From Bartonella harrusi (GTDB taxonomy: Bacteria > Pseudomonadota > Alphaproteobacteria > Rhizobiales > Rhizobiaceae), in the NCBI RefSeq assembly GCF_024297065.1, contig NZ_CP101114.1:682001-746000 (forward strand): a stretch of 64,000 nt of DNA, given 5' to 3'. The translations under genes and the position numbers were made by a program. How positions within the stretch are numbered: the stretch's first letter is position 1; each line of letters starts with the position of its first letter. The notes beneath the pieces are model-generated. The model ran no database searches. It was not told the origin of the DNA and was given only the letters and a program-made list of their open reading frames with translations. This document shows positions 54,887-64,000 of this stretch, one piece after another.

Positions 54887-56710
54887 ATGTGCGGAATTAT
54901 CGGAATTCTTGGAAATAAGAGTGTTAGATCCTCTTTGATTGAAGGTTTGAAACGCCTTGAGTATAGAGGCTATGATTCCTCTGGTATAGCAACAGTTCAT
55001 AATGGACACCTTTATCGTATGCGTGCTGAAGGGAAGCTTATTCATTTAGAAGAAAAATTAAAAAAGAACTCTTTGGAAGGAAATTTAGGGATTGGTCATA
55101 CACGTTGGGCCACGCATGGCGTTGCTGTAGAACGAAATGCTCATCCTCATATAACTGAACGTCTTGCTCTTGTTCATAATGGTATTATTGAAAATTTTGT
55201 AGAATTGCAAAAAGAACTCATTGAGGATGGTTATCTCTTTGCAACAGAAACGGATACCGAAGTTATTGCACATTTAATTACACGTGCTTTAGAAAGTGGT
55301 CTTTCACCACGAGAGGCTATGCGCACAAGTTGGAAAAGGTTGCAGGGTGCTTTTGCCATTGCTGTTATTTTTGCAGGTGAAGATAATCTTATGATTGCTG
55401 CTCGCTCTGGTCCGCCACTAGCGATTGGCTATGGAGAAGATGAATTTTTTATCGGGTCTGATGCAATTGCTTTGGCACCATTTGTGAATCGGATTAGCTA
55501 TATGGAAGATGGTGATTTGGCTGTTCTCACGCGCGAGGGAGTAACGATTTATAATGTAGAAAATCAACAGGTAGAACGCCCTATTAGTCCATTGTTTGAA
55601 GAATCCTTATTCGTTTCTAAGGGTAATCATCGTCATTTTATGCACAAGGAAATGTTTGAACAACCTGAAGTAATTTCTCACAATTTGGCGCGTTATCTTA
55701 ATCTTGGAAATTATACGGTTCGTTTGCTTGATAATTTGATGGATTGGAAAAAGATTAACCGTTTATTATTTGCAAGCTGTGGAACAGCTTATTATTCAAC
55801 CTTAGTTGCACGCTATTGGTTTGAAAAGTTTGCTGCTTTAAGTGTTGATAATGATGTTGCTTCGGAATTTCGTTATCGTGAACCCTCTATAACTCCTGAT
55901 ATATTATCGGTATTTGTTTCCCAATCTGGCGAAACAGCAGATACCTTGGCTTCTTTGCGTTATTGTCGCGAACGTGGTGTGAAAACAGCAACAATTGTAA
56001 ATGTTGAGCAATCGACAATGGCGAGAGAAGCTGATTTTATTCTACCAACATTAGCGGGACCAGAAATTGGTGTTGCTTCAACAAAGGCCTTTACTTGTCA
56101 GTTAGCAACCCTTGCCGCTATGGCGCTTAGTGCTGCTAAACAACGTGGATCCCTTTCGGAAAAAGAAGAGCATCAGTTTGTTCAACAGTTAGCAGAGGTG
56201 CCGCGGATTTTAAATGAGGTTTTAAAGCTAGATGATAAGATTGAACGAATGTGTCGTCATTTAGTAAATGTGAAAAGTGTTCTTTATCTTGGCCGTGGTA
56301 CTTCTTATCCTATTGCTTTGGAAGGAGCCCTTAAACTGAAGGAACTTTCTTATATTCATGCCGAAGGCTACGCAGCAGGTGAGTTGAAACATGGGCCTAT
56401 TGCACTGGTGGATGAGACGATTCCAGTAATTGTTGTCGCACCTTATGATCGGTGGTTTGAAAAGACTTTTTCTAATATGCAAGAAGTGGCAGCGCGCAAT
56501 GGTCGTATTATTTTGATAACAGATGAAAGAGGGGCAGAAGCTGTGCATCTGGATATGTTATCGACTATTATTTTGCCAAATATTCCGGAATTTGTTGCAC
56601 CTATTGTTTATGCTTTACCCATTCAGTTAATTGCATACCATACCGCTGTTTTATTGGGAACAGATGTTGATCAGCCTCGTAATTTGGCAAAATCAGTCAC
56701 TGTTGAGTAA
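54887..56710 (+). CDS. glmS: Glutamine-fructose-6-phosphate aminotransferase (isomerising)
   Basis: Catalyses the first step of hexosamine synthesis, glutamine plus fructose-6-phosphate to glucosamine-6-phosphate. The start is set at 54887 because class II amidotransferases need Cys directly after the initiator Met (MCGIIGILG) and TTGGAG precedes it; an upstream ATG at 54869 would add six residues and block the nucleophile. The 607 residues contain RGYDSSGIA, HTRWATHG and the ETDTEVIAHLI segment in the amidotransferase half, then two SIS isomerase domains (FASCGTAYYSTLVARYW, SQSGETADTLASLR, GRGTSYPIALEGALKLKE) and the usual DQPRNLAKSVTVE end. Confidence 0.97.
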   Translation: MCGIIGILGNKSVRSSLIEGLKRLEYRGYDSSGIATVHNGHLYRMRAEGKLIHLEEKLKKNSLEGNLGIGHTRWATHGVAVERNAHPHITERLALVHNGIIENFVELQKELIEDGYLFATETDTEVIAHLITRALESGLSPREAMRTSWKRLQGAFAIAVIFAGEDNLMIAARSGPPLAIGYGEDEFFIGSDAIALAPFVNRISYMEDGDLAVLTREGVTIYNVENQQVERPISPLFEESLFVSKGNHRHFMHKEMFEQPEVISHNLARYLNLGNYTVRLLDNLMDWKKINRLLFASCGTAYYSTLVARYWFEKFAALSVDNDVASEFRYREPSITPDILSVFVSQSGETADTLASLRYCRERGVKTATIVNVEQSTMAREADFILPTLAGPEIGVASTKAFTCQLATLAAMALSAAKQRGSLSEKEEHQFVQQLAEVPRILNEVLKLDDKIERMCRHLVNVKSVLYLGRGTSYPIALEGALKLKELSYIHAEGYAAGELKHGPIALVDETIPVIVVAPYDRWFEKTFSNMQEVAARNGRIILITDERGAEAVHLDMLSTIILPNIPEFVAPIVYALPIQLIAYHTAVLLGTDVDQPRNLAKSVTVE

Positions 56711-57106
56711 AAATAAATTTGCTATCTTTGAAAGATTTTGAAGAATCATGAAGAGAACAAAAAAATAATTTATAATAATAATTTGTCATTTTCTCATGAA
56801 AACATTGGAGAGAGGGATATTTTTTCTATTTTAGAATCAAAAAATGTTTTCTTACATCGCATAAAACAGAATGGGTGCGTGGAGAGAAAACAGTTTTAGA
56901 AAAGCTTAATATTGTCTTTTATATTTGTCTTCATGGAGAAGCGCTGCTCCCTTGGGCGTATGGTGATAGAGAATGGTATAATTGGCTTATGTTACACCAT
57001 AAGTTATATAGACAAAGAATCTCGCATTATATCATTTACGGGGGGGGGAAGAATAAATTATAAGGGAGATGCGAAACAGATGTGTGGAACTTTGCCTTTT
57101 TTATTG
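56711..57106. other. Non-coding spacer between glmS and recG with a G9 tract
   Basis: About 400 bp between converging genes. Short frames exist at 56875-57063 and 56912-57121, but their composition and lack of ribosome sites do not support genes. A run of nine G lies at 57040-57048. Confidence 0.45.
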
Positions 57107-59215
57107 TTACCCTGCTCGTAATAACCGTGTAGCGTCGTCTTGTCCGAAAAGGTAAAGGAGCAAACGTAAAGTTTGTCCTCGTTTGGAAGAAAGAGTAGGA
57201 TCATGTTGTAAAAATAAACGTGCATCTCTTCTTGCTATTGATAAAAGATCACTATGTACGGCAAGGTTTGCCATGTGGAACTCAGGCATACCGGACTGTT
57301 TTGTCCCTAAAAGCTCCCCTTCTCCTCGCAGGCGCCAATCTTCTTCAGCAATTTTAAAACCGTCTTCTGTATTGCGTATAATATGAAGGCGCTCTGCGGC
57401 CATTTTTGTTAAGGGATCTTTATAGAGTAAAATGCAGGAAGATTTTTTTTCTCCTCGTCCAACACGTCCACGCAATTGGTGCAATTGTGAAAGGCCAAAA
57501 TGTTCTGCGTGTTCTATAATAATGATTGAAGCATCAGGAATATCTACGCCTACTTCAATAACCGTGGTGGCAACTAAAATACGAATATCTCCGCATTTAA
57601 AAGAGGCCATAGCTGCTTCTTTTTCATCTGTAGACATTTTCCCATGGATCATACCAACCTGGGTTCCAAATCGTTCTTGGAGAATGGCAAAACGACTTTC
57701 AATTGAAGTGAGCTCAAGAGTGGTGGATTCTTCTACTAAAGGACAAATCCAGTAAAGTTTTTCACCTTTTTCTAATGCAAGAGTTATTCGTTCTATGAGT
57801 TCATGAAGACGTTTTAAAGAAAGCGTTGCTGTTGTAATTGGTTGTCGTCCAATTGGTTTTTCAGTAATTTGGGAGACATCCATATCACCAAAAGCCGTTA
57901 AGACGAGTGTGCGTGGAATAGGGGTGGCTGTCATGACCAGCATATCAGGTTTATGACCTTTTGCTGTAAGGGCAAGGCGTTGATGTACACCAAAACGATG
58001 TTGTTCATCGATAATGGCTAAGGAAAGGTTATTGTAAGAAACACTGTCTTGTATGAGAGCATGGGTTCCGATAATAATAGAAGCTTGGCCTGATAAAATA
58101 TCGTTTAAAATATTTGTGCGCAATTTTCCTTTTTCTCGTCCTGTTAGAAGAACTGTTTGTAGCCCAATCTTTTCAGCAAGAGGCGCGATGGTTGCAAAAT
58201 GTTGCCTAGCAAGAACTTCTGTAGGAGCCATTAAGGCTGACTGTCCTGAATTTTCAGCAATTTGTATCATTGCCATGAGTGCAACAACGGTTTTGCCTGA
58301 TCCTACATCTCCTTGAAGCAGCCTTAACATTGGCTCTGGTGAAGCAAGATCGTTTGTAATATCTCGTATTGCTTTTGTTTGTCCATTTGTTAGCTGGAAG
58401 GGAAGGGCTTTCAGCAACTTTTGAGTGTAAGTTCCTGTTGGTGGTCGGGAAGTTCCAGAAAGAGATTTGGTTTTAAAACGCATAAGTCCGAGAGCTAGTT
58501 GACAAGCGAGTAATTCATCATAGGCAAGACGTTTTCGTGCAGTACTTTCTAAGCTTAAATCATTAGGGTTGATAGGCGCATGGATGCGGTGTAAAGCAAC
58601 AGGAAAAGAGGAAAAATTTTGCTGTTTTTTAATGCTTTCTTCTATCCATTCTGGTAAGAGAGGGATATAATCTAAAGCGTTTTGTATCGCACGCCTTAGT
58701 GTTTTTGCCGATAATCCGGCGGTAGAGGGGTAAATAGGTTCAATGAAGGGAATTTGATTGGATTGCTCGCTTGGTATGATGTAATCTGGATGTATCATTG
58801 AAAGTTGTCCATTAAATCGTTCAACCTTACCTGATACAGTGATTTTTTTTCCTTCCGGTAATTGTCTTTTGAGCCAAGAATGTTGAGCATGAAAAAAGAC
58901 TAAATTTATTTTTCCCGTTGGGTCATGGGCAATAACACGATAGGGTAAACGTTTATGACCAATGGGTGGTGGTTGATGCTGGTCAATAACAATTTCGAGA
59001 GTAATAGTAGACCCTTCTTGTGCACAGGCAATACTGGGGCGTATTCTACGGTCTATAACAGAGTAGGGCATTAATTGCAGAAGATCAATCAGGGTAGGTT
59101 CACGTTGTGTAGGGCTAATATTTAAGACTTTAGCCAGTAAACTATATACTTTAGGCGTAACCCCAGAGAGGGTGCGGATAGAATTGAAAAGAGGGGTAAT
59201 AAGACTTGGAACCAT
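57107..59215 (-). CDS. recG: ATP-dependent DNA helicase RecG
   Basis: A branch-migration helicase that reverses stalled replication forks and unwinds Holliday junctions. The 702 residues have the N-terminal OB-fold wedge domain (ITLEIVIDQHQPPPIG ... VSGKVERFNGQLSMIHPDY), Walker A LQGDVGSGKTVVALMAM, the DEQH box in AIIDEQHRFGVHQR, MTATPIPRTL, and QLRGRVGRGEKKSSC near the end, all at the expected order and spacing. Complete copy. It converges with glmS and diverges from dnaE. Confidence 0.97.
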   Translation of the reverse strand: MVPSLITPLFNSIRTLSGVTPKVYSLLAKVLNISPTQREPTLIDLLQLMPYSVIDRRIRPSIACAQEGSTITLEIVIDQHQPPPIGHKRLPYRVIAHDPTGKINLVFFHAQHSWLKRQLPEGKKITVSGKVERFNGQLSMIHPDYIIPSEQSNQIPFIEPIYPSTAGLSAKTLRRAIQNALDYIPLLPEWIEESIKKQQNFSSFPVALHRIHAPINPNDLSLESTARKRLAYDELLACQLALGLMRFKTKSLSGTSRPPTGTYTQKLLKALPFQLTNGQTKAIRDITNDLASPEPMLRLLQGDVGSGKTVVALMAMIQIAENSGQSALMAPTEVLARQHFATIAPLAEKIGLQTVLLTGREKGKLRTNILNDILSGQASIIIGTHALIQDSVSYNNLSLAIIDEQHRFGVHQRLALTAKGHKPDMLVMTATPIPRTLVLTAFGDMDVSQITEKPIGRQPITTATLSLKRLHELIERITLALEKGEKLYWICPLVEESTTLELTSIESRFAILQERFGTQVGMIHGKMSTDEKEAAMASFKCGDIRILVATTVIEVGVDIPDASIIIIEHAEHFGLSQLHQLRGRVGRGEKKSSCILLYKDPLTKMAAERLHIIRNTEDGFKIAEEDWRLRGEGELLGTKQSGMPEFHMANLAVHSDLLSIARRDARLFLQHDPTLSSKRGQTLRLLLYLFGQDDATRLLRAG

Positions 59216-59639
59216 AAGGAAATTTAGCTTGCTCTTATTATTTTTTCTAGTCCTTTAAAAGAGCTTTTTGGGGATAATTTATAGAAGAGAATTTTTTTAT
59301 TTATATTTTGCGCTTTAAGCAGAAAAATGAATATTTTTAAATGTATAAAGTAAAGAGAAAGTAGGAAAAATATCAATATTCGTAATATTTTGTACAATTT
59401 TTCCCTTTTTATTTTTATCTATTTATTTGCTGTGCATAGACCCATTTTCTTAATGGAAGTCTTCTCTAAATAGCAATAAAATTAAAATATTTTATTAAGG
59501 CAATAGGAGCCATTTGGTGATGTGTTTATAGATTTAAGGGGATAATAAGTTAGAGCGTTTTCTCTTATATAGATAAAGGTTGCAATTTGGTATTGATTTT
59601 ATAGTGGGAAATTTGAGAGTGACAAAAGATAAAAGTAAA
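59216..59639. other. AT-rich divergent spacer between recG and dnaE
   Basis: About 420 bp that must hold both promoters. It is T/A-rich, and no operator or RNA element was recognised. The dnaE frame is open from 59580, so a slightly longer N-terminus is possible. Confidence 0.45.
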
Positions 59640-62600
59640 ATGCGAGATAAAAAAAAATCTCTTCCTCGCTTTGTTCATTTGAGAGTCCATTCTGCTTATT
59701 CATTGCTCGAAGGGGCTTTAAAAATACCACAAATCATTCAACATGCAATTTCAGATCATACACCAGCGGTTGCTATTACCGATACGAATAATTTATTTGG
59801 TGCTTTAGAGTTTTCGCAATATTGTTTTTTTCATGGAATTCAGCCGATTATTGGCTGCCAGCTCGCAGTTGATTTTGGTGATGAAAATGACAATTCACAT
59901 TTTGCGAAAGGGCGCCATTCTTCTGATCTCTGCTCTCTTGTTTTATTGGCTTCTAGCGAGATTGGTTATGCGCATTTGGTTCGTCTTGTCAGTCGGGCTT
60001 ATCTTGATAAGTGCGATACTGATCCCCCTCATATTAAAGTGAGTTGGCTTTCATCACACAGTGAAGGAATAATCGCTTTAACGGGTGGAAGGGGGGGCCC
60101 ACTTAATTTTTCTTTGGCGGAAGGTAGAAAAGAATGCGCTGTTGAACGTTTAATTTCTTTGAAGAAAATTTTTTCTGATCGTCTTTATGTGGAATTACAG
60201 CGGCATAGCTCTTTTGATAAACAAATAGAGGCTGCGCTTATTGAATTAGCGTATAAATATGAGATTCCTCTTGTTGCCACCAATGAAGCTTTTTTTCTGA
60301 ATAGGGAAGGGTATGAAGCACATGATGCATTGATGGCAGTTGCAGAGGGACAGATTGTTTCGAATCCAGAGCGTAAACGTGTCACACCAGATCATTATTT
60401 GAAATCACAAGATGAAATGGTTGCATTGTTTTCTGATCTTCCAGAAGCTCTGGAGAACAGCGTTGAAATTGCCTTGCGTTGTCATACTGCTACACCTATT
60501 AGAAAGCCAATTTTGCCACGTTTTGTAGAGCAGTCTATTGATTCGAACCGTGCTTTAGAACTGGAAGATAGGGAATTATTAGATCAAGCTAAGGCTGGTT
60601 TAAAAATGCGGCTTGAGACTGTTGGATTGGCCGAAGGATATACAATTGCAGATTATGAGCAGCGGCTTGATTATGAAGTTTCCGTTATTACGCGTATGCA
60701 GTTTTCTGGCTATTTCCTTATCGTTTCAGATTTCATAAAATGGGCGAAGTCTCACGATATCCCCGTTGGTCCAGGGCGCGGTTCTGGTGCTGGTTCACTT
60801 GTTGCCTATGCGTTGACTATTACTGATGTTGATCCATTACGTTTTTCTCTTCTCTTTGAACGCTTTCTTAATCCAGATCGTGTTTCTATGCCGGATTTTG
60901 ATATTGATTTTTGTCAAGAACGACGCGAAGAAGTTATTCATTATGTCCAAAAAAAATATGGACGCGATCAAGTTGCCCAAATTATTACTTTTGGTAAACT
61001 ACAAGCACGTGCGGTGTTGCGTGATGTTGGACGTGTCTTAGAAGTACCTTATCGACAGGTTGATTATCTTACAAAATTAGTTCCTGCTACACCTGGAAGC
61101 CAAGTTGAATTGGCTGATGCTATCAAGGATGAACCTAAATTTGAGGAGGAAAAGAAAAAAGACCCTGTTATCGGGCGAACATTGGATATAGCGCTTCAGC
61201 TCGAGGGGCTTTATCGCCATGCATCGACTCATGCGGCAGGAATTGTTATTGGTGATCGTCCGCTTGCAGAGCTTGTTCCCATGTATCGTGATCCTCGTTC
61301 TGATATGCCCGTGACGCAATTTAATATGAAATATGTTGAACAAGCAGGGCTCGTAAAATTTGATTTTCTGGGATTAAAAACACTTACTATTTTGAAAATG
61401 GCGGTAGATTTTGTCGCACGAAAGGGGATTAAAATAAATTTGTCGAATATCCCTCTCGATGATGAAGCGACCTATGCTATGATGGCACGTGGTGAAACAG
61501 TTGGTGTGTTTCAAGTTGAAAGCTCTGGTATGCGCAAGGCGCTGATTGGGATGAAACCAGATCGTATTGAAGATATTATTGCTCTTGTCGCACTTTATCG
61601 TCCTGGTCCAATGGAAAATATCCCAACCTATAATGCACGCAAACACGGGGAAGAGGAAATTTCTTCTATTCATCCTAAAATAGATCATCTCATTCAAGAA
61701 ACACAAGGTGTTATTGTTTATCAAGAACAGGTAATGCAGATTGCGCAGGTCCTTGCTGGTTATTCGCTTGGAGAAGCGGATTTGTTGCGTCGCGCTATGG
61801 GAAAAAAGATTCATGAGGAAATGCAAAAACAGCGTACGCGCTTTGTAAAGGGTGCTGTTGATGGCGGTGTTGATAAAGATCAGGCGGATATTATTTTTGA
61901 TCTTTTAGCAAAATTTGCAGATTATGGTTTTAATAAGTCACATGCCGCTGCTTATGCGATTGTTTCCTACCAAACAGCTTATATGAAAGCACATCATCCC
62001 GTTGAATTTTTAGCCGCCTCAATGACATATGATATGACAAATACAGATAAGTTAAATGATTTTCGACGTGAAGCATTAAGGCTAGGTATTAAGGTGATTG
62101 CACCTTGTGTGCAAACATCACATCGTGTTTTTGAAGTTGGTGATAACTGTATTTATTATTCTCTTGCTGCTATTAAAGGGGTAGGGGAAGCCGTTGTTGA
62201 TCATCTTGTCGCTTGCCGTGGAAATAAACCTTTTAGAGATTTAGAAGATTTTTGTGAGCGTATTGATCCCCGTATTGTTAATAAGCGTGCGATGGAAAGT
62301 TTGGTTTGTGCTGGTGCTTTTGATTGCTTTCATATTGCCCGTGAGGTTTTATTGGCAAGTCTTGAAACACTTCATGCACGTGCACTTCGTATTCTCGAAG
62401 ACAATGCTAGTGGACAGATTGATATATTCGGGATGACAGGTGGATTAAAAGAGCCTTTGATTTTATCGCAAACATCTCCTTGGTTATCAGATGAAAAGCT
62501 TCATCGAGAATTTCAAGCAATAGGTTTTTATTTTTCTGCGCATCCTTTGGATGAGTATCAAGCGATTCTTGCTAAAAAACGCGTACAGACGTGGGCTCAT

Positions 62601-63107
62601 TTTGCCAATGCCGTTAGAGGAGGAGCTGTTGCCGCTAGACTTGCTGGAACTGTTGTAGCAAAACAAGTTCGTAAAACAAAATCCGGTAAGAAAATGGGGA
62701 TTATTCATTTTTCTGATACGAGTGGACAATATGAGACAGTTCTCTTTTCTGAGACGCTTTCGGATTATGAAGAGATATTAGAGCTTGGAAAATCTTTTAT
62801 CATTACAGTGAGTGCTGAAAATCGCTCTGAAGGTGTAAGTTTGCGACTTGAGACAGTTCATTCTTTGGAACAAGAGGTATTACAGCATCATAAAATGATG
62901 CGCCTTTTTATAAAAAAAGTCGATATGCTTGCACAAATTGAGAAAAATTTGCATCCTAGTGGAAATGGAGAAGTTGGGATTATTCTTCTTCAAGAGGATG
63001 GAGTAAAGGAGGTCGAATTTGCACTTCCAAACCGATATAAGGTTAATTCACGGGTGGCAAATGCTATGAAGGCAATTCAGGGTGTTGTTGATGTGGAATT
63101 GGTTTAA
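59640..63107 (+). CDS. dnaE: DNA polymerase III alpha subunit (DnaE1)
   Basis: The replicative polymerase. I set the start at ATG 59640 (MRDKKKSLPRFVHLRVHSAY); GTG at 59619 or TTG at 59580 are alternatives, and no ribosome site decides. The ~1155 residues show the PHP domain (FVHLRVHSAYSLLEGALK), the polymerase core with GPGRGSGAGSLVAYAL and the catalytic Asp pair in MPDFDIDFCQERREEVI, ATPGSQVELADAI, EQVMQIAQVLAGYS, the NKSHAAAYAIVSYQTAYMK block, the HhH region, and a C-terminal OB fold. Normal length for DnaE1. It has no operon partner in view. Confidence 0.97.
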   Translation: MRDKKKSLPRFVHLRVHSAYSLLEGALKIPQIIQHAISDHTPAVAITDTNNLFGALEFSQYCFFHGIQPIIGCQLAVDFGDENDNSHFAKGRHSSDLCSLVLLASSEIGYAHLVRLVSRAYLDKCDTDPPHIKVSWLSSHSEGIIALTGGRGGPLNFSLAEGRKECAVERLISLKKIFSDRLYVELQRHSSFDKQIEAALIELAYKYEIPLVATNEAFFLNREGYEAHDALMAVAEGQIVSNPERKRVTPDHYLKSQDEMVALFSDLPEALENSVEIALRCHTATPIRKPILPRFVEQSIDSNRALELEDRELLDQAKAGLKMRLETVGLAEGYTIADYEQRLDYEVSVITRMQFSGYFLIVSDFIKWAKSHDIPVGPGRGSGAGSLVAYALTITDVDPLRFSLLFERFLNPDRVSMPDFDIDFCQERREEVIHYVQKKYGRDQVAQIITFGKLQARAVLRDVGRVLEVPYRQVDYLTKLVPATPGSQVELADAIKDEPKFEEEKKKDPVIGRTLDIALQLEGLYRHASTHAAGIVIGDRPLAELVPMYRDPRSDMPVTQFNMKYVEQAGLVKFDFLGLKTLTILKMAVDFVARKGIKINLSNIPLDDEATYAMMARGETVGVFQVESSGMRKALIGMKPDRIEDIIALVALYRPGPMENIPTYNARKHGEEEISSIHPKIDHLIQETQGVIVYQEQVMQIAQVLAGYSLGEADLLRRAMGKKIHEEMQKQRTRFVKGAVDGGVDKDQADIIFDLLAKFADYGFNKSHAAAYAIVSYQTAYMKAHHPVEFLAASMTYDMTNTDKLNDFRREALRLGIKVIAPCVQTSHRVFEVGDNCIYYSLAAIKGVGEAVVDHLVACRGNKPFRDLEDFCERIDPRIVNKRAMESLVCAGAFDCFHIAREVLLASLETLHARALRILEDNASGQIDIFGMTGGLKEPLILSQTSPWLSDEKLHREFQAIGFYFSAHPLDEYQAILAKKRVQTWAHFANAVRGGAVAARLAGTVVAKQVRKTKSGKKMGIIHFSDTSGQYETVLFSETLSDYEEILELGKSFIITVSAENRSEGVSLRLETVHSLEQEVLQHHKMMRLFIKKVDMLAQIEKNLHPSGNGEVGIILLQEDGVKEVEFALPNRYKVNSRVANAMKAIQGVVDVELV

Positions 63108-63272
63108 ATCAAGAGTTGTAAGGTGATTGCTTATTGGGAACTATATTTTTTGCGCGGGAATTTCATTTTATTTGAATCAGATTCTCAATTTTGAAAGTTC
63201 TTACTTTATTGGATAAATGAGATAAGTTACTCATTCATAATAATAATTTATCATTTTTTTATATTGAATTAA

Positions 63273-63485
63273 CCTCCGAGTATTACAAGATTCTTTCATC
63301 TTAAATCTTCTTATTTTGAGTGAGGTAGAATAATGTTTCTGCATGTCATAAGCAGGGCTGATGTGTGGGTAAAAAACGTTTAGAAAGAAGTAAAAGTGTC
63401 TGTTATGAATCAACTTAATGCAAGGGCTGTCGCAACATTGGGGGGCAGTAGAGAGCATGATAGTGTCAGCTTACTCTTTCATAAG
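63273..63485 (+). repeat. Direct repeat, copy 1 (267-bp spacing)
   Basis: Aligns with 63540-63737 through blocks such as GGGTAAAAAACGTTTAGAAA, CTGTTATGAATC, GCAACATTGGGG and CTCTTTCATAAG, with small gaps. Confidence 0.8.
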
Positions 63486-63500
63486 TTTGCAAGATATTGA
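63405..63500 (+). CDS. Short peptide frame in direct repeat 1
   Basis: A 31-residue frame, MNQLNARAVATLGG then SREHDSVSLLFHKFARY, starting at ATG 63405. It is related to the peptide in repeat 2 (MNxLN start, LLFHK end). Purine-rich AGAAAGAAG lies upstream at a long distance. It may be a leader peptide or chance; only the repetition supports it. Confidence 0.3.
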   Translation: MNQLNARAVATLGGSREHDSVSLLFHKFARY

Positions 63501-63539
63501 TTTATAAAGATAATTTACTGTTTTGCCTGTTGAGTCAGA

Positions 63540-63737
63540 CCCCCAAATATTGTAAGATTCTCTCATCTCAAATCATTTCATTTTGAATCAATTAAAGTCA
63601 CTTATTTGCACGTCATAAGCGGGGTTATCGTATGGGTAAAAAACGTTTAGAAAGGAGTAAAAGTTCCTGTTATGAATCGTCTAAATAGCAAGAACTGTTG
63701 CAACATTGGGGAGCGTATCGGCTTGCTCTTTCATAAG
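63540..63737 (+). repeat. Direct repeat, copy 2
   Basis: Second copy of the unit at 63273-63485. An AAAGGAG site before the MN-start peptide is better preserved here. Confidence 0.8.
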
Positions 63738-63758
63738 CGTAGAGATGGTGGTGCATAA
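63672..63758 (+). CDS. Short peptide frame in direct repeat 2
   Basis: A 28-residue frame, MNRLNSKNCCNIGERIG then LLFHKRRDGGA, starting at ATG 63672. AAAGGAG lies about 14 bp upstream. It shares its beginning and the LLFHK end with the peptide in repeat 1. Confidence 0.3.
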   Translation: MNRLNSKNCCNIGERIGLLFHKRRDGGA

Positions 63759-63865
63759 TGATTTTTACACTATATTTATCCACTGGCGGTGCCGTGAAAT
63801 GAGACACATCTCAGCGTTATAAGTTTAAAAAAATATTTTTGATTTATGGAAAATGTGAGGGAACT

Positions 63866-64000
63866 TTATAAGTTTTTATGATATCTCTTTGTGCGATCCA
63901 TAGCGTCGTACATATAAAGCCAATTAAGGCTAGACATGATACTTTCTGGTGTACGAATTTTCATGATGAAATTACGGGCAATTGCCATAGGTCCAGTTGC
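63866..64000 (-). CDS. C-terminus of an unidentified protein (runs off the right edge)
   Basis: On the minus strand an open frame enters from the right edge and stops at TAA (63866-63868). The 44 visible residues include GPMAIARNFIMKIRTP, then ESIMSSLNWLYMYDAMDRTK. Composition looks coding, but too little is visible to name a family. Confidence 0.5.
   Translation of the reverse strand, partial: ATGPMAIARNFIMKIRTPESIMSSLNWLYMYDAMDRTKRYHKNL

Larger units (their letters stand above)
63108..63865. other. Non-coding region after dnaE with paired direct repeats
   Basis: No long frame. It holds two diverged ~0.2-kb direct repeats (63273-63485 and 63540-63737, 267 bp apart) and two short related peptide frames within them. 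The rest is AT-rich and shows nothing I can name. Confidence 0.5.

Noticed and set aside
60092..60102. G7 run in dnaE as a phase switch
   Set aside because: It lies in an essential gene with an intact frame; switching it off would be lethal.

Overview
The window looks like a chromosome segment of an AT-rich alphaproteobacterium, most probably a Bartonella species. This is an inference from low GC, the housekeeping proteins (Hom, GlpX, ArgS, Dgt, GlmU, GlmS, RecG, DnaE of Rhizobiales type) and the presence of two FhaB/FhaC-type two-partner-secretion arrays next to phage debris. No database search was possible.

Region 1 (1-15.5 kb) is the 3' end of a large FhaB/CdiA-like exoprotein gene followed by a contact-dependent-inhibition-style cassette array. 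The parent gene ends in an HNH/EndoVII 'LHH' nuclease domain. Three orphan modules follow. Each restarts at the same DUF637 position, copies a 1308-bp block without any indel, and ends in a different toxin tip (LHH, LHH, PD-(D/E)XK-like). Each tip is followed by immunity genes: five SUKH (SMI1/KNR4) proteins and one 842-residue protein made of four tandem copies of an unrecognised domain. The junctions between modules carry fossil 5' ends of both immunity families. The region ends in a degraded fhaB scrap.

Region 2 (15.5-17.6 kb) is AT-rich. It holds a 217-bp inverted repeat whose arms lie 1.09 kb apart and enclose the tail of a Type ISP-like restriction helicase.

Region 3 (17.6-36.7 kb) is a complete second system: fhaC (one apparent +1 frameshift), fhaB (one apparent -1 frameshift after the TPS domain) and an array of five further toxin modules. 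All six toxin tips share a Ser-Asp-His arrangement (G/A-H-S-R-G, later D-F/P, later S/T/P-H-x-C-x-G), suggesting an alpha/beta-hydrolase (lipase-like) toxin. All are paired with small cysteine-rich lipoproteins, which would place the immunity in the periplasm or membrane. This lipase-like toxin plus lipoprotein pairing, reshuffled as cassettes, is the most unusual system seen here. Hairpin terminators recur after the lipoprotein genes, and three modules restart at an identical point inside the toxin.

Region 4 (36.7-39.2 kb) is decayed prophage or gene-transfer-agent material: an endolysin tail, a spanin-like remnant, a small membrane protein, a broken Dam-like methylase and a broken XRE regulator. 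It abuts the 3' end of a tRNA-Glu. About 1.6 kb of gene-free AT-rich DNA follows.

Region 5 (40.7-63.1 kb) is ordinary core genome: hom, glpX, ilvE-type aminotransferase (-), a small membrane protein, a SPOR-domain protein, argS and dgt (all three -), an ErpA-type Fe-S carrier, an exported protein, ccdA, glmU, glmS, recG (-) and dnaE. It contains a recent 185-bp tandem duplication over the dgt start. The window closes with a pair of diverged 0.2-kb direct repeats encoding short related peptides and the C-terminus of an unidentified minus-strand gene.
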